Source: Enterococcus pseudoavium NBRC 100491 (GTDB lineage: Bacteria; Bacillota; Bacilli; Lactobacillales; Enterococcaceae). From it: 64,000 nucleotides of DNA. Below are positions 54,601-63,985 of this stretch, one piece after another. Under the pieces are notes generated by a model. The model had not been told where the DNA came from. It saw only the letters and a list, made by a program, of their open reading frames with translations, and made no database searches. Both the position numbers and the translations under genes were made by a program. Positions within the stretch are counted from its first letter, which is position 1. The number at the start of each line of letters is the position of its first letter. Location: NCBI RefSeq assembly GCF_001544295.1, contig NZ_BCQF01000012.1:23275-87274 (forward strand). Direction: 5' to 3'.

Positions 54601-57114
54601 TTAATTAGCCACAATATTTACTAATTTGTTTGGTACAACGATCACTTTCCGAACGGTTTTCCCTTCGATATTTCGTTGGATATGTTCATCAGCTAGCGCT
54701 AGTTTTTCCAATTCATCTTTGCCTAGGTCAACTGCGACCATGACTTTCGAACGGACTTTGCCATTGACTTGCAAGATCACTTCAATCTCATTTTCCACTA
54801 ACGCATCCTCGTCATAAGTTGGCCACGCTACATGAGAAATCCCGCCTTCATGGCCTAAGATCGCCCACAATTCTTCGGCAATATGAGGAGCTAGTGGTGC
54901 TAACAATTGGACGAAACCTTCCACATATTCATACGTCAAGGCTTCCGCTTTGTATGCATCGTTCACGAAGACCATCAATTGAGAGATTGCAGTATTCAAG
55001 TGAAGATTTTCCATATCCTCGGTGACTTTTTTAACGGTTTGATTGTAAACTTTCGTCAATGAGCCATCATTTAGTGTCGTGATATGGTCCCGCATCTTGC
55101 CATCTTCGTCAACGATTAAGCGCCAAACGCGTTCCAAGAATTTTCGAGAACCTTCTAATCCATTTTCACTCCAAGCAATCGAAGCATCTAATGGCCCCAT
55201 GAACATTTCATACATCCTCAAAGTATCTGCACCATATTGTTCAACCACATCGTCAGGATTTACGACATTTTTCAGTGATTTACTCATTTTAGCTGGTGCT
55301 TCTTCCAGTTCTTCACCAGTCTCAATACTGAACCATTTACCATCGCGTTTTTCAACCATATTCGTTGGTACTAAAGCCCCACGGTTGTCCCGGAAACTTT
55401 GACCTAAAATCATGCCTTGGTTATAAAGTTTTTGGAACGGTTCGTTAGTTGGTACGACACCAATATCATACAAGAATTTATGCCAGAAACGAACGTATAG
55501 TAAATGCAGCACTGCATGTTCTGCTCCACCAATGTAAAGATCTACCGGTAGCCAGCGCTTCAATTTATCATAATCGGCCAAGGCTTCTTTGTTATGGGGA
55601 TCGATAAAACGTAAGTAGTACCATGAACTACCGGCCCATTGTGGCATCGTATTGGTTTCACGACGGCCTTTTTTACCAGTGACCGGATCGACCACATTGA
55701 CCCACTCTTCAATATTAGCTAATGGTGATTCGCCAGTCCCGCTTGGTTTAATGTCGGTTGTTTTCGGTAATTCTAACGGCAATTCGTAATCAGGAACTAG
55801 ACCAGTCGTTCCATCTTCCCAATGAATAACCGGGATTGGTTCGCCCCAATAACGTTGACGTGAGAATAACCAATCGCGTAAACGATAGCTGATTTCTTTC
55901 TTCCCGCAATCGTGCTCTTCTAACCATGCAACCATTTGATCGATGGCCTCTTGTTTATTCAAGCCATCTAAGAATTCAGAATTGATGTGTAGACCATCAC
56001 CAGTGAAGGCTTCTTTGTCTACGTCACCGCCTTCTAAAACAGGCACAATCGACAAGCCAAATGTTTTGGCGAATTCATAGTCACGTTCGTCATGTGCTGG
56101 CACAGCCATGATGGCACCAGTTCCGTAAGAAGCTAGTACGTAATCACCGATCCAGATCGGCATTTTTTCACCGTTGACTGGATTGATGGCATAGGCCCCA
56201 GTGAAGACCCCTGTTTTTTCTTTTGCTAGATCTGTTCGCTTCAAATCTGATTTTTTGGATGCTTCTTCGATGTAAGCCTCGACTGCTGCTTTTTGTTCCG
56301 GTGTCGTAATTTTTTGGACCAATTCTAATTCTGGTGCCAAAACAGCATAAGTTGCACCAAACAATGTATCTGGACGTGTTGTAAAGACGGTGAAGGTCTC
56401 TTCGCTGTTTTCAATCTTGAAGCTGACATTCGCCCCAATCGAACGGCCGATCCAATTACGTTGCATCTCTTTGATACTTTCCGGCCAGTCAAGTTCTTCT
56501 AGATCATCTAATAAGCGATCCGCATAAGCCGTGATTTTCAGCATCCATTGACGCATTGGTTTACGAATGACATCGTAACCACCCCGCTCACTCTTGCCAT
56601 CAATGACCTCTTCATTGGAAATAACGGTCCCTAATTCAGGTACCCAGTTCACAGCAACTTCTGCTTCATAGGCCAAACCTTTTTCATACATTTGTTCAAA
56701 GATCCATTGGGTCCATTTGTAATATTCTGGATCCGTTGTATTTAATTCCCGATTCCAGTCATAACTAAAGCCCAGTGAATTAATTTGACGTTTGAAGGTT
56801 TCAATATTTTTTTTTGTGAATTCAGCTGGATCATTTCCTGTATCCAGTGCGTATTGTTCCGCTGGTAAGCCAAAAGCATCCCAGCCCATTGGATGTAATA
56901 CGCTATAGCCTTGCGCCCGCTTCATCCGTGAGATCACGTCAGTCGCTGTATACCCTTCTGGATGTCCGACATGTAATCCTTGTCCAGAGGGATAAGGGAA
57001 CATATCCAATGCATAAAACTTAGGTTTTTCAGGATCATCTTGGGTATTGAAAACATTGTGTTTTGCCCAATATTTTTGCCATTTCTTCTCAATCGCTTTG
57101 TGATCGTAACTCAT
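54601..57114 (-). CDS. leuS: leucyl-tRNA synthetase
   Basis: This 837-residue enzyme charges tRNA-Leu. The HIGH-type motif is HVGHPEGYT near residues 47-55, the CP1 editing domain holds [12 protein letters not shown] near 246-257, and KMSKS is near 613 (KMSKSLKN). The C-terminal anticodon and tail domains follow. GGAGGAGC precedes the ATG. A T-box leader with a CUU specifier lies directly upstream, so expression should rise when tRNA-Leu is uncharged. It is followed by its own terminator. Confidence 0.97.
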   Translation of the reverse strand: MSYDHKAIEKKWQKYWAKHNVFNTQDDPEKPKFYALDMFPYPSGQGLHVGHPEGYTATDVISRMKRAQGYSVLHPMGWDAFGLPAEQYALDTGNDPAEFTKKNIETFKRQINSLGFSYDWNRELNTTDPEYYKWTQWIFEQMYEKGLAYEAEVAVNWVPELGTVISNEEVIDGKSERGGYDVIRKPMRQWMLKITAYADRLLDDLEELDWPESIKEMQRNWIGRSIGANVSFKIENSEETFTVFTTRPDTLFGATYAVLAPELELVQKITTPEQKAAVEAYIEEASKKSDLKRTDLAKEKTGVFTGAYAINPVNGEKMPIWIGDYVLASYGTGAIMAVPAHDERDYEFAKTFGLSIVPVLEGGDVDKEAFTGDGLHINSEFLDGLNKQEAIDQMVAWLEEHDCGKKEISYRLRDWLFSRQRYWGEPIPVIHWEDGTTGLVPDYELPLELPKTTDIKPSGTGESPLANIEEWVNVVDPVTGKKGRRETNTMPQWAGSSWYYLRFIDPHNKEALADYDKLKRWLPVDLYIGGAEHAVLHLLYVRFWHKFLYDIGVVPTNEPFQKLYNQGMILGQSFRDNRGALVPTNMVEKRDGKWFSIETGEELEEAPAKMSKSLKNVVNPDDVVEQYGADTLRMYEMFMGPLDASIAWSENGLEGSRKFLERVWRLIVDEDGKMRDHITTLNDGSLTKVYNQTVKKVTEDMENLHLNTAISQLMVFVNDAYKAEALTYEYVEGFVQLLAPLAPHIAEELWAILGHEGGISHVAWPTYDEDALVENEIEVILQVNGKVRSKVMVAVDLGKDELEKLALADEHIQRNIEGKTVRKVIVVPNKLVNIVAN

Positions 57115-57189
57115 GTTGCTCCTCCTACTTTTAGATAAACTTATTTTGTTTCTTTCAACAGACTAAAAGTCTAGTTTAGAACGAATAAC

Positions 57190-57440
57190 GAGGGATTTAT
57201 TTAAAAATAAAAAGCCCTACAAAAGTTCTCAAAAAAACTTTCATAGGACGTTATTCACGTGGTACCACCTATTTTTATCTGTCTAAAGACAGACCTCATA
57301 CGAAATAACGGTCTCTAACCGGATCTAGCGATCATGCTCAAAGGTAAGTTCGAAGGTCTCGCATGCCCGCTCTCAGCTCCGCGCGCTCTCTGAAATGCGT
57401 TCGTTTCTACTACTCCTCTTCCCAGCAATCATATTAAAGT
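57190..57440 (-). promoter_or_regulatory. leuS T-box riboswitch
   Basis: On the minus strand the leader carries the T-box core AGGTGGTACCACG (57258-57270), the stem I motif AGAGAG...GCTGAGAG, and a specifier region GAA-CTT-ACC whose CTT (57346-57348) is a leucine codon. Next come the terminator arms CCTATGAAAGTT and AACTTTTGTAGGGC (about 57214-57247), then T-rich sequence. Uncharged tRNA-Leu would bind and prevent termination. Consistent with leuS downstream. Confidence 0.9.
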
Positions 57441-57446
57441 AAGTTA

Positions 57447-57475
57447 ATCTTAGCAGATTACAAAATAGAATTCAA
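57447..57475 (-). promoter_or_regulatory. leuS promoter
   Basis: TTGAAT (57470-57475) and TAAGAT (57447-57452) are 17 bases apart on the minus strand, just upstream of the T-box start. Confidence 0.72.
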
Positions 57476-57506
57476 TTGAATTCCCTTTAAGAAACGCAGG
57501 AAAAAA

Positions 57507-57534
57507 TTGTGCCCGATTTAAAACATGATATAAT
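57507..57534 (+). promoter_or_regulatory. PAP2 gene promoter
   Basis: TTGTGC (57507-57512) and TATAAT (57529-57534) are 16 bases apart, with TGA making an extended -10. Transcripts starting here begin near 57541, which excludes the upstream alternative start codon for the PAP2 gene. Confidence 0.72.
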
Positions 57535-57568
57535 ACTTCTGTTTAGAAAGGATGAATCAGAACATTAT

Positions 57569-58225
57569 ATGAAAAATAAATCACTCTACCAATTAATTGG
57601 CAGTTTTACGTTATTGTTTTTTGCTGCTTTGTGCTACATCGTCCGCTTTTATCCAGAAACACTCGTCGGCTTCGATCGCCGGATCATTCAGGGAGTGCAT
57701 CACCTTTATCCTCAAATGAACGGCTATTTTCTCTGGGTGACGAAATTCGCCAATCCCATTACCGTCGTCTTATTAACCCTCGTTTTCGTCGGTTTGTTCT
57801 ATTTTAATAAACAAAAGGTTACGGCCCTTTGGCTGGCGATCAGTATGGTCCTAGTCAGCGGAGCCGGCAACCATCTATTAAAAATCTTTTTCCAACGGTC
57901 CCGACCGACAATTTTGCCACACATGGTGACAGAACATAGTTTTAGTTTCCCCAGTGGTCACGCAACAGCCAGCACCTTATTGTTCGGTACCTTGATCTTT
58001 GTGATGGGGCTCTTCTTTAAAGATAAAACCCCCCGTCTGATCGCTCAAATTATCGTTGGTCTGTTGATTTTCAGCATCGTCATTAGCCGAATCTATCTCG
58101 GCGTCCATTACCCTAGCGATGTTTTAGGTGGCGTGCTCTTTGGTAGCAGCTGGCTATTCTTTAGCTATCCATATTACACACAGAAAAAATTAGCTTACGA
58201 TCTAAAAGCAATTAGGAGAAGATAA
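57569..58225 (+). CDS. PAP2-family phosphatase (membrane)
   Basis: This 218-residue integral membrane phosphatase of the PAP2/PgpB type probably acts on lipid phosphates such as undecaprenyl pyrophosphate or phosphatidylglycerol phosphate. The three PAP2 motifs are visible: KIFFQRSRP, then PSGHATAS, then SRIYLGVHYPSDVLGG, with His in the second and third. Six helices are likely. The ATG at 57569 is chosen because the promoter starts transcription after the earlier possible GTG. The ribosome site is weak. It is followed directly by a radical SAM gene. Confidence 0.9.
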   Translation: MKNKSLYQLIGSFTLLFFAALCYIVRFYPETLVGFDRRIIQGVHHLYPQMNGYFLWVTKFANPITVVLLTLVFVGLFYFNKQKVTALWLAISMVLVSGAGNHLLKIFFQRSRPTILPHMVTEHSFSFPSGHATASTLLFGTLIFVMGLFFKDKTPRLIAQIIVGLLIFSIVISRIYLGVHYPSDVLGGVLFGSSWLFFSYPYYTQKKLAYDLKAIRRR

Positions 58226-59206
58226 ATGACTTTTCAATATAGTGATGACCCAACCAAACGCTATCATTCATGGAATTACGCATTGCGACAAGAATTTGGT
58301 GGCAAGATCTTTAAAGTTCCTGTTGATGGTGGATTTGATTGTCCCAATCGTGACGGTACAGTGGCCCACGGTGGCTGCACCTTTTGCAGTGTTTCTGGTT
58401 CTGGCGATATGATCGTCGCTCCCAGTGATCCACTGCCGCAGCAATTCCATAAAGAAATTGATCTAATGCATCAAAAATGGCCCCACGTTGAACAATATAT
58501 CGTCTATTTTCAAAACTTTACCAATACCCACGCCCCAGTTGAGGTCATTCGCGAGCGTTTCGAGCAAGTTGTTAACCTCCCCGGGGTCGTCGGTTTATCA
58601 GTGGGAACACGCCCTGACTGCCTCCCCCCAGAAGTGGTTGAGTATTTAGCCGAATTAAACCAACGGTTGTATTTATGGGTGGAACTTGGCTTGCAAACAA
58701 CTTACGAACATACCAGTGATTTAATTAACCGAGCCCATGATTATCCGACTTATGTCGATGCCGTCGCTCGGTTGCGCAAACATGATATCAAGGTCTGTAC
58801 CCATCTAATCAATGGTTTACCCGGAGAATCTTTAGAAATGATGCGGGAAAATGTCCGGCGAACAATCCTAGATTCTGATATCCAAGGGATCAAGCTCCAT
58901 CTGATGCACTTGATGCGGAATACAAAAATGTTGCGGGATTATGCAGAAGGTCGCCTACAATTGATGAGTAAAGCGGATTATGTCTCAGTCATCTGCGACC
59001 AGTTGGAGCTGATTCCCCAAGAGATTATTATTCATCGCTTAACGGGAGACGCCCCGTGGGACTCTTTGGTGGGGCCGATGTGGAGCCTAAAAAAATGGGA
59101 AGTTTTAAATGCGATTGACCAAGAAATGCTTAAGCGAGACTCCTATCAAGGAAAATTTACAGTAAGAAAGGGATTTGTCCATGCTACTAACCGCTCTGCA
59201 CTTTAG
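58226..59206 (+). CDS. radical SAM protein, TIGR01212 family (YtqA-like)
   Basis: This 326-residue enzyme has a 4Fe-4S radical SAM cluster bound by Cys39, Cys51 and Cys54 in DCPNRDGTVAHGGCTFCS, the long-spaced form typical of this family. Other conserved stretches are ELGLQTTYEHTSDLINRAHDY near 151-171 and HLINGLPGES near 192. Its reaction is not established. It starts directly after the PAP2 stop codon, and its 3' end overlaps the mnmM start by 26 bases; the two genes are adjacent in Bacillus as ytqA-ytqB, which suggests a shared tRNA-related task. Confidence 0.9.
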   Translation: MTFQYSDDPTKRYHSWNYALRQEFGGKIFKVPVDGGFDCPNRDGTVAHGGCTFCSVSGSGDMIVAPSDPLPQQFHKEIDLMHQKWPHVEQYIVYFQNFTNTHAPVEVIRERFEQVVNLPGVVGLSVGTRPDCLPPEVVEYLAELNQRLYLWVELGLQTTYEHTSDLINRAHDYPTYVDAVARLRKHDIKVCTHLINGLPGESLEMMRENVRRTILDSDIQGIKLHLMHLMRNTKMLRDYAEGRLQLMSKADYVSVICDQLELIPQEIIIHRLTGDAPWDSLVGPMWSLKKWEVLNAIDQEMLKRDSYQGKFTVRKGFVHATNRSAL

Positions 59207-59738
59207 TCATCAATTGCTACAAGAAATAGTTGCTGAAGGAGACCAGGTCATTGATGCAACCATGGGAAATGGCAACGATACGTTCTTTCTTGCTGAACGT
59301 GTCGGCAACACCGGTCATGTCTATGCTTTTGATATCCAAGCACAAGCGCTGGAAAATACTCGTGAAAAATTAGGTTCACTGGCAGCACGCACAACGCTTT
59401 ATCTTGCCGGTCACGAGACGATTACAGAAAAAATTGCAGTGGAGCAGCCCATCAAAGCTGCAATCTTTAACTTAGGCTATCTTCCTAAAAGCGATAAAGA
59501 AATCATCACGTTACCCGAAACTACTAAACAGGCGATGGCAGCTATTTTAAAACGCTTAACAACTGGTGGCCGTATGATCGTCGTTATTTACTATGGCCAT
59601 CCTGGTGGCGAAGCTGAAAAGAATCAGGTTCTAGACTATTGCCAAGCCTTACCACAAGAGCAATTCAGTGTCTTAAATTACCAATTCATCAATCAAAAAA
59701 ATAATCCCCCGATTTTATTATGCGTAGAAAAAAAATGA
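59181..59738 (+). CDS. mnmM: tRNA 5-(aminomethyl)uridine methyltransferase MnmM (YtqB family)
   Basis: This 185-residue class I SAM methyltransferase begins MLLTALHFSHQLLQEIVAEGD. The SAM-binding segment is DATMGNGNDTFFLAE near 31-45, and the later motif NLGYLPKSDKEI matches the YtqB/MnmM group, which methylates nm5 to mnm5 at the tRNA wobble uridine. The ATG at 59181 is chosen for its AAAGGG site; it lies inside the end of the radical SAM gene. The overlap suggests translational coupling. Confidence 0.88.
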   Translation: MLLTALHFSHQLLQEIVAEGDQVIDATMGNGNDTFFLAERVGNTGHVYAFDIQAQALENTREKLGSLAARTTLYLAGHETITEKIAVEQPIKAAIFNLGYLPKSDKEIITLPETTKQAMAAILKRLTTGGRMIVVIYYGHPGGEAEKNQVLDYCQALPQEQFSVLNYQFINQKNNPPILLCVEKK

Positions 59739-59767
59739 CTGATCAATTTTCGATCAGTCATTTTTTT
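59727..59767. terminator. terminator between mnmM and esterase
   Basis: AAAAAAATGACTGATC pairs with GATCAGTCATTTTTTT around a short loop; outer A and T runs serve both strands. Confidence 0.9.
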
Positions 59768-60542
59768 CATTAAACCATTCCAAGACGCGTTGAATCCAGT
59801 TGTCCCAGAAGTTCCAATCGTGTTTTCCTGGCCCCTCTTCGAATGTGACAGCCAAATTCTTTTCTGACATCTTACGAGCCATATATTGGCTTGCTGGATA
59901 AAGCTCATCTTCAGTCCCGCAGGCTAAGAAAAAACGTGGCGCCTTTTTGCCACTAGCCACCAATTGATCCAATAAATAAAGCGGATCATTTGCAGAACCT
60001 TGAATTTGCTCCAACGGCCCAAAAATCCCCGTCCAATAAGCTTCATTTCGAACTAAGAGCAGGCTTTCAATATCTGCTAGCACCACTGCGCCCGATAAAG
60101 AGGCCACCGCTGCAAAATTTTCTGGCTTGGCTAAGCCCAATTTCAATGCACCATAGCCGCCCATTGATAATCCCGCAGCAAATGTCTTCTCACGCTGCTG
60201 AGTGATTTGTGGAAAAAGCTCGTGAACAATTATCGGTAATTCCTCTGCCACAAACGTCCAATACTTCATATCATAGGTCGTATCGGTATAAAAACCTAAA
60301 TCTGTTGACGGCATCACCACCGCCAATTGATATTCTGCCACATAGCGTTCAATCGAGGTCCGACGTTCCCAAACGCTATGATTTCCACCCATACCATGCA
60401 GCAAATATAAAACCGGCACATCCTCGGTCACCCCTGCCGTTTCCGTACCAATCGTTTTACGAGTAGTCTGCGGCAAGATTACATTCAGGGCCACTTCCAT
60501 TTGTAAAACATTCGAATAAACATTTACTTGTAAAAAAGCCAT
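59754..60542 (-). CDS. alpha/beta-hydrolase esterase (tributyrin-esterase type)
   Basis: This 262-residue cytoplasmic esterase of the EstA/S-formylglutathione hydrolase-like family has catalytic Ser126 in GLSMGGYGALK, the oxyanion HGMGGN near 49-54, acidic GTEDELY near residue 213, and a catalytic His in GPGKHDWNFW near 241. In lactic acid bacteria relatives act on short acyl esters. It has no signal peptide. It lies downstream of the MFS pump gene, with 26 bases between them. Confidence 0.9.
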   Translation of the reverse strand: MAFLQVNVYSNVLQMEVALNVILPQTTRKTIGTETAGVTEDVPVLYLLHGMGGNHSVWERRTSIERYVAEYQLAVVMPSTDLGFYTDTTYDMKYWTFVAEELPIIVHELFPQITQQREKTFAAGLSMGGYGALKLGLAKPENFAAVASLSGAVVLADIESLLLVRNEAYWTGIFGPLEQIQGSANDPLYLLDQLVASGKKAPRFFLACGTEDELYPASQYMARKMSEKNLAVTFEEGPGKHDWNFWDNWIQRVLEWFNEKND

Positions 60543-60568
60543 TCAGCCAGATTCCTCCCATTCTTTTA

Positions 60569-62044
60569 CTATTTGTTTAGTTTAACACGTCTAGGGTGTT
60601 TGCCAACCATTAAAGTAAAGAACAAAGCTAAAATAATCAACACCAACCCGGCCAAATAAACCCAATGTAAGCTATTAAATAAAATCGTCCGTAGTTCGGT
60701 CCGCAGCGTAGTTTCGATCTGTAAGGCCGTATGGGGATTGATCAAGCGATTCATGATGTCGTGTTCGAGAACTCCTGCTTCCACTAATTGGCGGCTGTTA
60801 GCAATATTCAAAATAATTCCAAAGATTGAAACCATCACCGTCTGTCCAATCGTCCGCGATAAAGTATTGAATGAGGTCGCCACACCGATTTCTTCCTTGG
60901 GCACACTAGCTTGAGCTTCGACTGTCGTTGTAGTCACAGCTAAGCCGTATCCAATGCCTAAAATACCAGTAATAAAGAAAAATAGCCAAAAAGGACTCTG
61001 TTGTGGGAGTGCTAATAATATACCACCACCTAGTAAAATAATACTTAGTCCAATCAAAATGATCCGTTTAGCGGCATGCTTGCGCAATAACTGGCCTGAT
61101 AAAAAAGAACCATACATCCAAACAATTGACATTGGTGCTAAAGCTAATCCACCAAGTCCCGCATGCTTGCCTAAAACACCTTGCATCCACATGGGGATAT
61201 ACACATCTAGTCCCATTAAGAAGCCACTAATCAAAGCTGCTACGATATTGACACTAGTGAAAATATGATTGTTGAATAAATTCAGATTGATTACTGGGTC
61301 TTCCGCGCGTTTTTCCGTTCGAATAAAAAGAAATAAGGATAGGCTACTCAACACAAACAAACCTAAAACTGCCAGTGAAATACCGTTATCACCTAATAAT
61401 TGAAAGCCCAATAATAAACTCACTAACGTCAAAATCAAAAATAAACTCCCAAAAAGATCCATTTTCTTAGATTGTCGGATTTTTTTCTCTTCAATAAAGA
61501 AATATTGCAACAAACCAATCAACCCTAAACCAATTGGAACATTGATAAAGAAGATCCAGTGCCAGCCGATTGTATCCACGATCAGCCCACCAGCCAAGGG
61601 ACCAAAGACACTGGCAATGCCCCAAGCCGCACTCGTTAGCCCCAATACTTTGGCTCGCTGCTCAATATCATAAAGATCCGCAATGATTGTCAATGAAACT
61701 GGCATGATCGCACCACCACCGATCCCCTGAATTCCTCGAGCGATGATCAAGGTCAGCATCTCATTAGACATCCCACATAATGCTGAACCAAAAACGAATA
61801 ATAAAATTCCAACAATAAAAATCGGTTTGCGTCCGATCTTATCAGCCAACTTACCGTAAATTGGTGTAATCATTGCATTGGTCAACAAATAAATCGAAAA
61901 AACCCAATTCATGATTTCAAGTCCATGCAACGTCCCGACAATCGTCGGCATCGCTGTCGTTACGATTGTTCCTTCGATTGCTGACATAAATGTGGCAATA
62001 AAAATCCCCACCGTCACAACTTTAACATTTGTTTTTCTTTCCAT
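60569..62044 (-). CDS. MFS drug efflux transporter, DHA2 family (second copy)
   Basis: This 491-residue membrane protein has about 14 helices of the QacA/EmrB group, beginning MERKTNVKVVTVGIFIATFMSAIEGTIVTTAMPTI. The loop GKLADKIGRKPIF near 63-75 is motif A, and GPLAGGLIVDTIGWHWIFFINVP near 144-166 holds motif C. The ATG at 62042-62044 is chosen for its GGAGG. Unlike the other MFS pump here, no regulator gene is adjacent. It may be cotranscribed with the esterase that follows. Substrate unknown. Confidence 0.91.
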   Translation of the reverse strand: MERKTNVKVVTVGIFIATFMSAIEGTIVTTAMPTIVGTLHGLEIMNWVFSIYLLTNAMITPIYGKLADKIGRKPIFIVGILLFVFGSALCGMSNEMLTLIIARGIQGIGGGAIMPVSLTIIADLYDIEQRAKVLGLTSAAWGIASVFGPLAGGLIVDTIGWHWIFFINVPIGLGLIGLLQYFFIEEKKIRQSKKMDLFGSLFLILTLVSLLLGFQLLGDNGISLAVLGLFVLSSLSLFLFIRTEKRAEDPVINLNLFNNHIFTSVNIVAALISGFLMGLDVYIPMWMQGVLGKHAGLGGLALAPMSIVWMYGSFLSGQLLRKHAAKRIILIGLSIILLGGGILLALPQQSPFWLFFFITGILGIGYGLAVTTTTVEAQASVPKEEIGVATSFNTLSRTIGQTVMVSIFGIILNIANSRQLVEAGVLEHDIMNRLINPHTALQIETTLRTELRTILFNSLHWVYLAGLVLIILALFFTLMVGKHPRRVKLNK

Positions 62045-62090
62045 ATTTCCCTCCAAATCTCGTTAACCATTATAAATTTATTTAGTAAAT

Positions 62091-62137
62091 AAAAAAGAGA
62101 CGGTTCCATTGATCCTACGACCAATCGAAACCGCCTC
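62091..62137 (-). terminator. metK terminator
   Basis: GAGGCGGTT...ATTG pairs with CAAT...AACCGTCTC (one internal mismatch) on the minus strand and is followed by TTTTTT. It lies shortly after the metK stop. Confidence 0.85.
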
Positions 62138-62169
62138 GTGAACTCCATAAAAATTTATGTCTGTACGAT

Positions 62170-63360
62170 TTATACTATATCTAAACTTTTTTTCAGTCCA
62201 TCGACTTTATCTAAATGTTCCCAAGGAAGATCAACATCTGTCCGGCCAAAATGACCATAGGCGGCTGTATCACTGTAAATTGGGCGTAATAGATCAAGCA
62301 TTTCAATAATTCCTGCTGGACGCAGATCAAAGTTCTCACGGATTGCCCCGATCAATGCGTTTTCAGAAACTTTTGCCGTGCCAAATGTATTGACTGAAAT
62401 AGAAACCGGTTGAGCCACACCAATGGCATAAGCCAGTTGAACTTCTACTTTTTCAGCTAATCCAGCAGCAACAATATTTTTCGCAATGTAACGCGCCGCA
62501 TAAGAAGCCGAACGGTCAACTTTGGTTGCGTCTTTTCCAGAAAAGGCACCACCACCATGACGTGAATACCCACCGTACGTATCAACGATAATCTTACGTC
62601 CGGTTAAGCCGGCATCCCCTTGAGGACCACCAATAACAAAACGGCCTGTCGGATTGATAAAATATTTTGTTTTTTCATCCAATAATTCGGCAGGAATCTC
62701 ATGTTTGATAACTTTTTCCATCACGTCTTTTTGAATGGTTTCATTATCTACGGCATCATTGTGCTGAGTACTGATAACAACAGTATCCACGCGCAGTGGT
62801 TTACCATTTTCATCATATTCAACCGTTACTTGGGACTTCGCGTCTGGTCCGAAATAAGCTACTTCACCTGATTTACGTAAATCGGCCAAGCGTTTTACTA
62901 AATGGTGACTTAAAGAAATTGGTAAAGGCATCAGTTCAGGTGTTTCATTCACAGCAAAACCAAACATCAAGCCTTGGTCCCCCGCACCGATATCATCTAA
63001 TAATTCATCTTTACCACGAGTTTCTAAAGCATCATCCACCCCTTGAGCGATATCTGGTGATTGTTCATCGATTGCTACTAATACAGCCACATTGTCTCCA
63101 TCAAAACCAAAGCGAGACTCTGTGTAGCCAATCCGTTTGATCGTTTCACGAACAACTTTTTGAATATCAACATACGCTGAAGTCGAAATCTCACCAAAAA
63201 CTAAAACAAGTCCGGTCGTTACAGAAGTTTCACATGCAACGCGGGCCTTTGGATCCTTTTCTAAAATTGCATCCAAGATTGCATCACTGATTTGATCTGC
63301 TACCTTATCCGGATGTCCTTCTGAAACAGACTCAGATGTAAATAAACGACGTTCTTCCAT
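62170..63360 (-). CDS. metK: S-adenosylmethionine synthetase
   Basis: This 396-residue enzyme makes SAM from methionine and ATP. Standard signatures are [15 protein letters not shown] near residues 13-27, [10 protein letters not shown] near 122-131 and the P-loop-like GGGAFSGKD near 268-276. GGGGGAATATTTATA precedes the ATG. The leader holds an S(MK) riboswitch that hides this ribosome site when SAM is bound, so the enzyme is regulated by its own product. It ends at a terminator upstream of the MFS gene. Confidence 0.98.
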   Translation of the reverse strand: MEERRLFTSESVSEGHPDKVADQISDAILDAILEKDPKARVACETSVTTGLVLVFGEISTSAYVDIQKVVRETIKRIGYTESRFGFDGDNVAVLVAIDEQSPDIAQGVDDALETRGKDELLDDIGAGDQGLMFGFAVNETPELMPLPISLSHHLVKRLADLRKSGEVAYFGPDAKSQVTVEYDENGKPLRVDTVVISTQHNDAVDNETIQKDVMEKVIKHEIPAELLDEKTKYFINPTGRFVIGGPQGDAGLTGRKIIVDTYGGYSRHGGGAFSGKDATKVDRSASYAARYIAKNIVAAGLAEKVEVQLAYAIGVAQPVSISVNTFGTAKVSENALIGAIRENFDLRPAGIIEMLDLLRPIYSDTAAYGHFGRTDVDLPWEHLDKVDGLKKSLDIV

Positions 63361-63365
63361 TATAA

Positions 63366-63434
63366 ATATTCCCCCTAATTTTTATTCGGTTACAAGGAAT
63401 CTCTGAACTTTGCCAGAGCCTATCGGGAACTTGC
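63366..63434 (-). promoter_or_regulatory. S(MK) box (SAM-III) riboswitch in the metK leader
   Basis: On the minus strand AAGTTCCCGATAGGCTCTGG is followed by CAAAGTTCAGAGATTCCTTG, TAACC and the GGGGGA ribosome site. The TTCCCG anti-ribosome-site segment (63424-63429) can pair with the GGGGGA at 63370-63375 when SAM is bound. The CTCTGG/CAGAG stem and the order of elements match the S(MK) box known from Enterococcus, Streptococcus and Lactobacillus metK. Confidence 0.9.
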
Positions 63435-63443
63435 AACGACTCG

Positions 63444-63471
63444 ATTATAACAGAAAAACGGCAACTGTCAC
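63444..63471 (-). promoter_or_regulatory. metK promoter
   Basis: GTGACA (63466-63471) and TATAAT (63444-63449) are 16 bases apart on the minus strand, right before the riboswitch. Confidence 0.65.
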
Positions 63472-63521
63472 GAAAAAAAAGTCATAATACCGAAAATTTA
63501 TAAAAATTTCCCTTTAGAATA

Positions 63522-63550
63522 CAAAAAAAAGAGACGTCTTTAAACGTCTC
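63522..63550 (-). terminator. tRNA cluster terminator
   Basis: GAGACGT pairs with ACGTCTC and is followed by eight T on the minus strand, a few bases after the tRNA-Glu gene. Confidence 0.88.
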
Positions 63551-63554
63551 AGCA

Positions 63555-63626
63555 TGACCCGTACGGGACTCGAACCCGTGTTACCGCCGTGAAAGGGCGG
63601 TGTCTTAACCGCTTGACCAACGGGCC
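63555..63626 (-). tRNA. tRNA-Glu (TTC)
   Basis: A 72-base cloverleaf on the minus strand. The acceptor stem is GGCCCGT/ACGGGTC, the anticodon loop CTTTCAC gives TTC, and the T loop is GGGTTCGAGTCCC. No CCA is encoded. Confidence 0.96.
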
Positions 63627-63641
63627 ATAACAATAAAAAAA

Positions 63642-63729
63642 CGGAGAAGGAGGGATTTGAACCCTCGCGCCGGTTTCCCGACCTACACCCTTAGCAGGGG
63701 CGCCTCTTCAGCCACTTGAGTACTTCCCC
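63642..63729 (-). tRNA. tRNA-Ser (GCT)
   Basis: An 88-base class II cloverleaf with a long variable arm (about GGTGTAGGTCGGGAAACCG region). The anticodon loop contains GCT, and the acceptor GGGGAAG pairs with CTTCTCC. No CCA is encoded. Confidence 0.95.
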
Positions 63730-63749
63730 AAAAACCAAAAAGATTTTAA

Positions 63750-63823
<74 letters not shown>

Positions 63824-63837
63824 TTCTTAAAAACTAA

Positions 63838-63908
63838 AGCGGGTGACGAGAATCGAACTCGCGACAACAGCTTGGAAGGCTGTGGTTTTACCACTAAACT
63901 ACACCCGC
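63838..63908 (-). tRNA. tRNA-Gly (TCC)
   Basis: A 71-base cloverleaf with acceptor GCGGGTG/CACCCGC, anticodon loop CTTCCAA giving TCC, and T loop AGTTCGATTCT. No CCA is encoded. Confidence 0.96.
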
Positions 63909-63909
63909 A

Positions 63910-63985
63910 TGGCGGTCCCGACGGGATTTGAACCCGCGATCTCCTGCGTGACAGGCAGGCATGTTAACCCCTACACCACGGAACC
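63910..63985 (-). tRNA. tRNA-Asp (GTC)
   Basis: A 76-base cloverleaf with acceptor GGTTCCG/CGGGACC, anticodon loop CTGTCAC giving GTC, T loop GGTTCAAATCC, and an encoded CCA end. It is the most upstream tRNA visible; the run probably continues beyond the window. Confidence 0.95.

Noticed and set aside
57115..57568. Search for a small protein gene in the leuS-PAP2 gap
   Set aside because: The bases are accounted for by a T-box leader and two divergent promoters.
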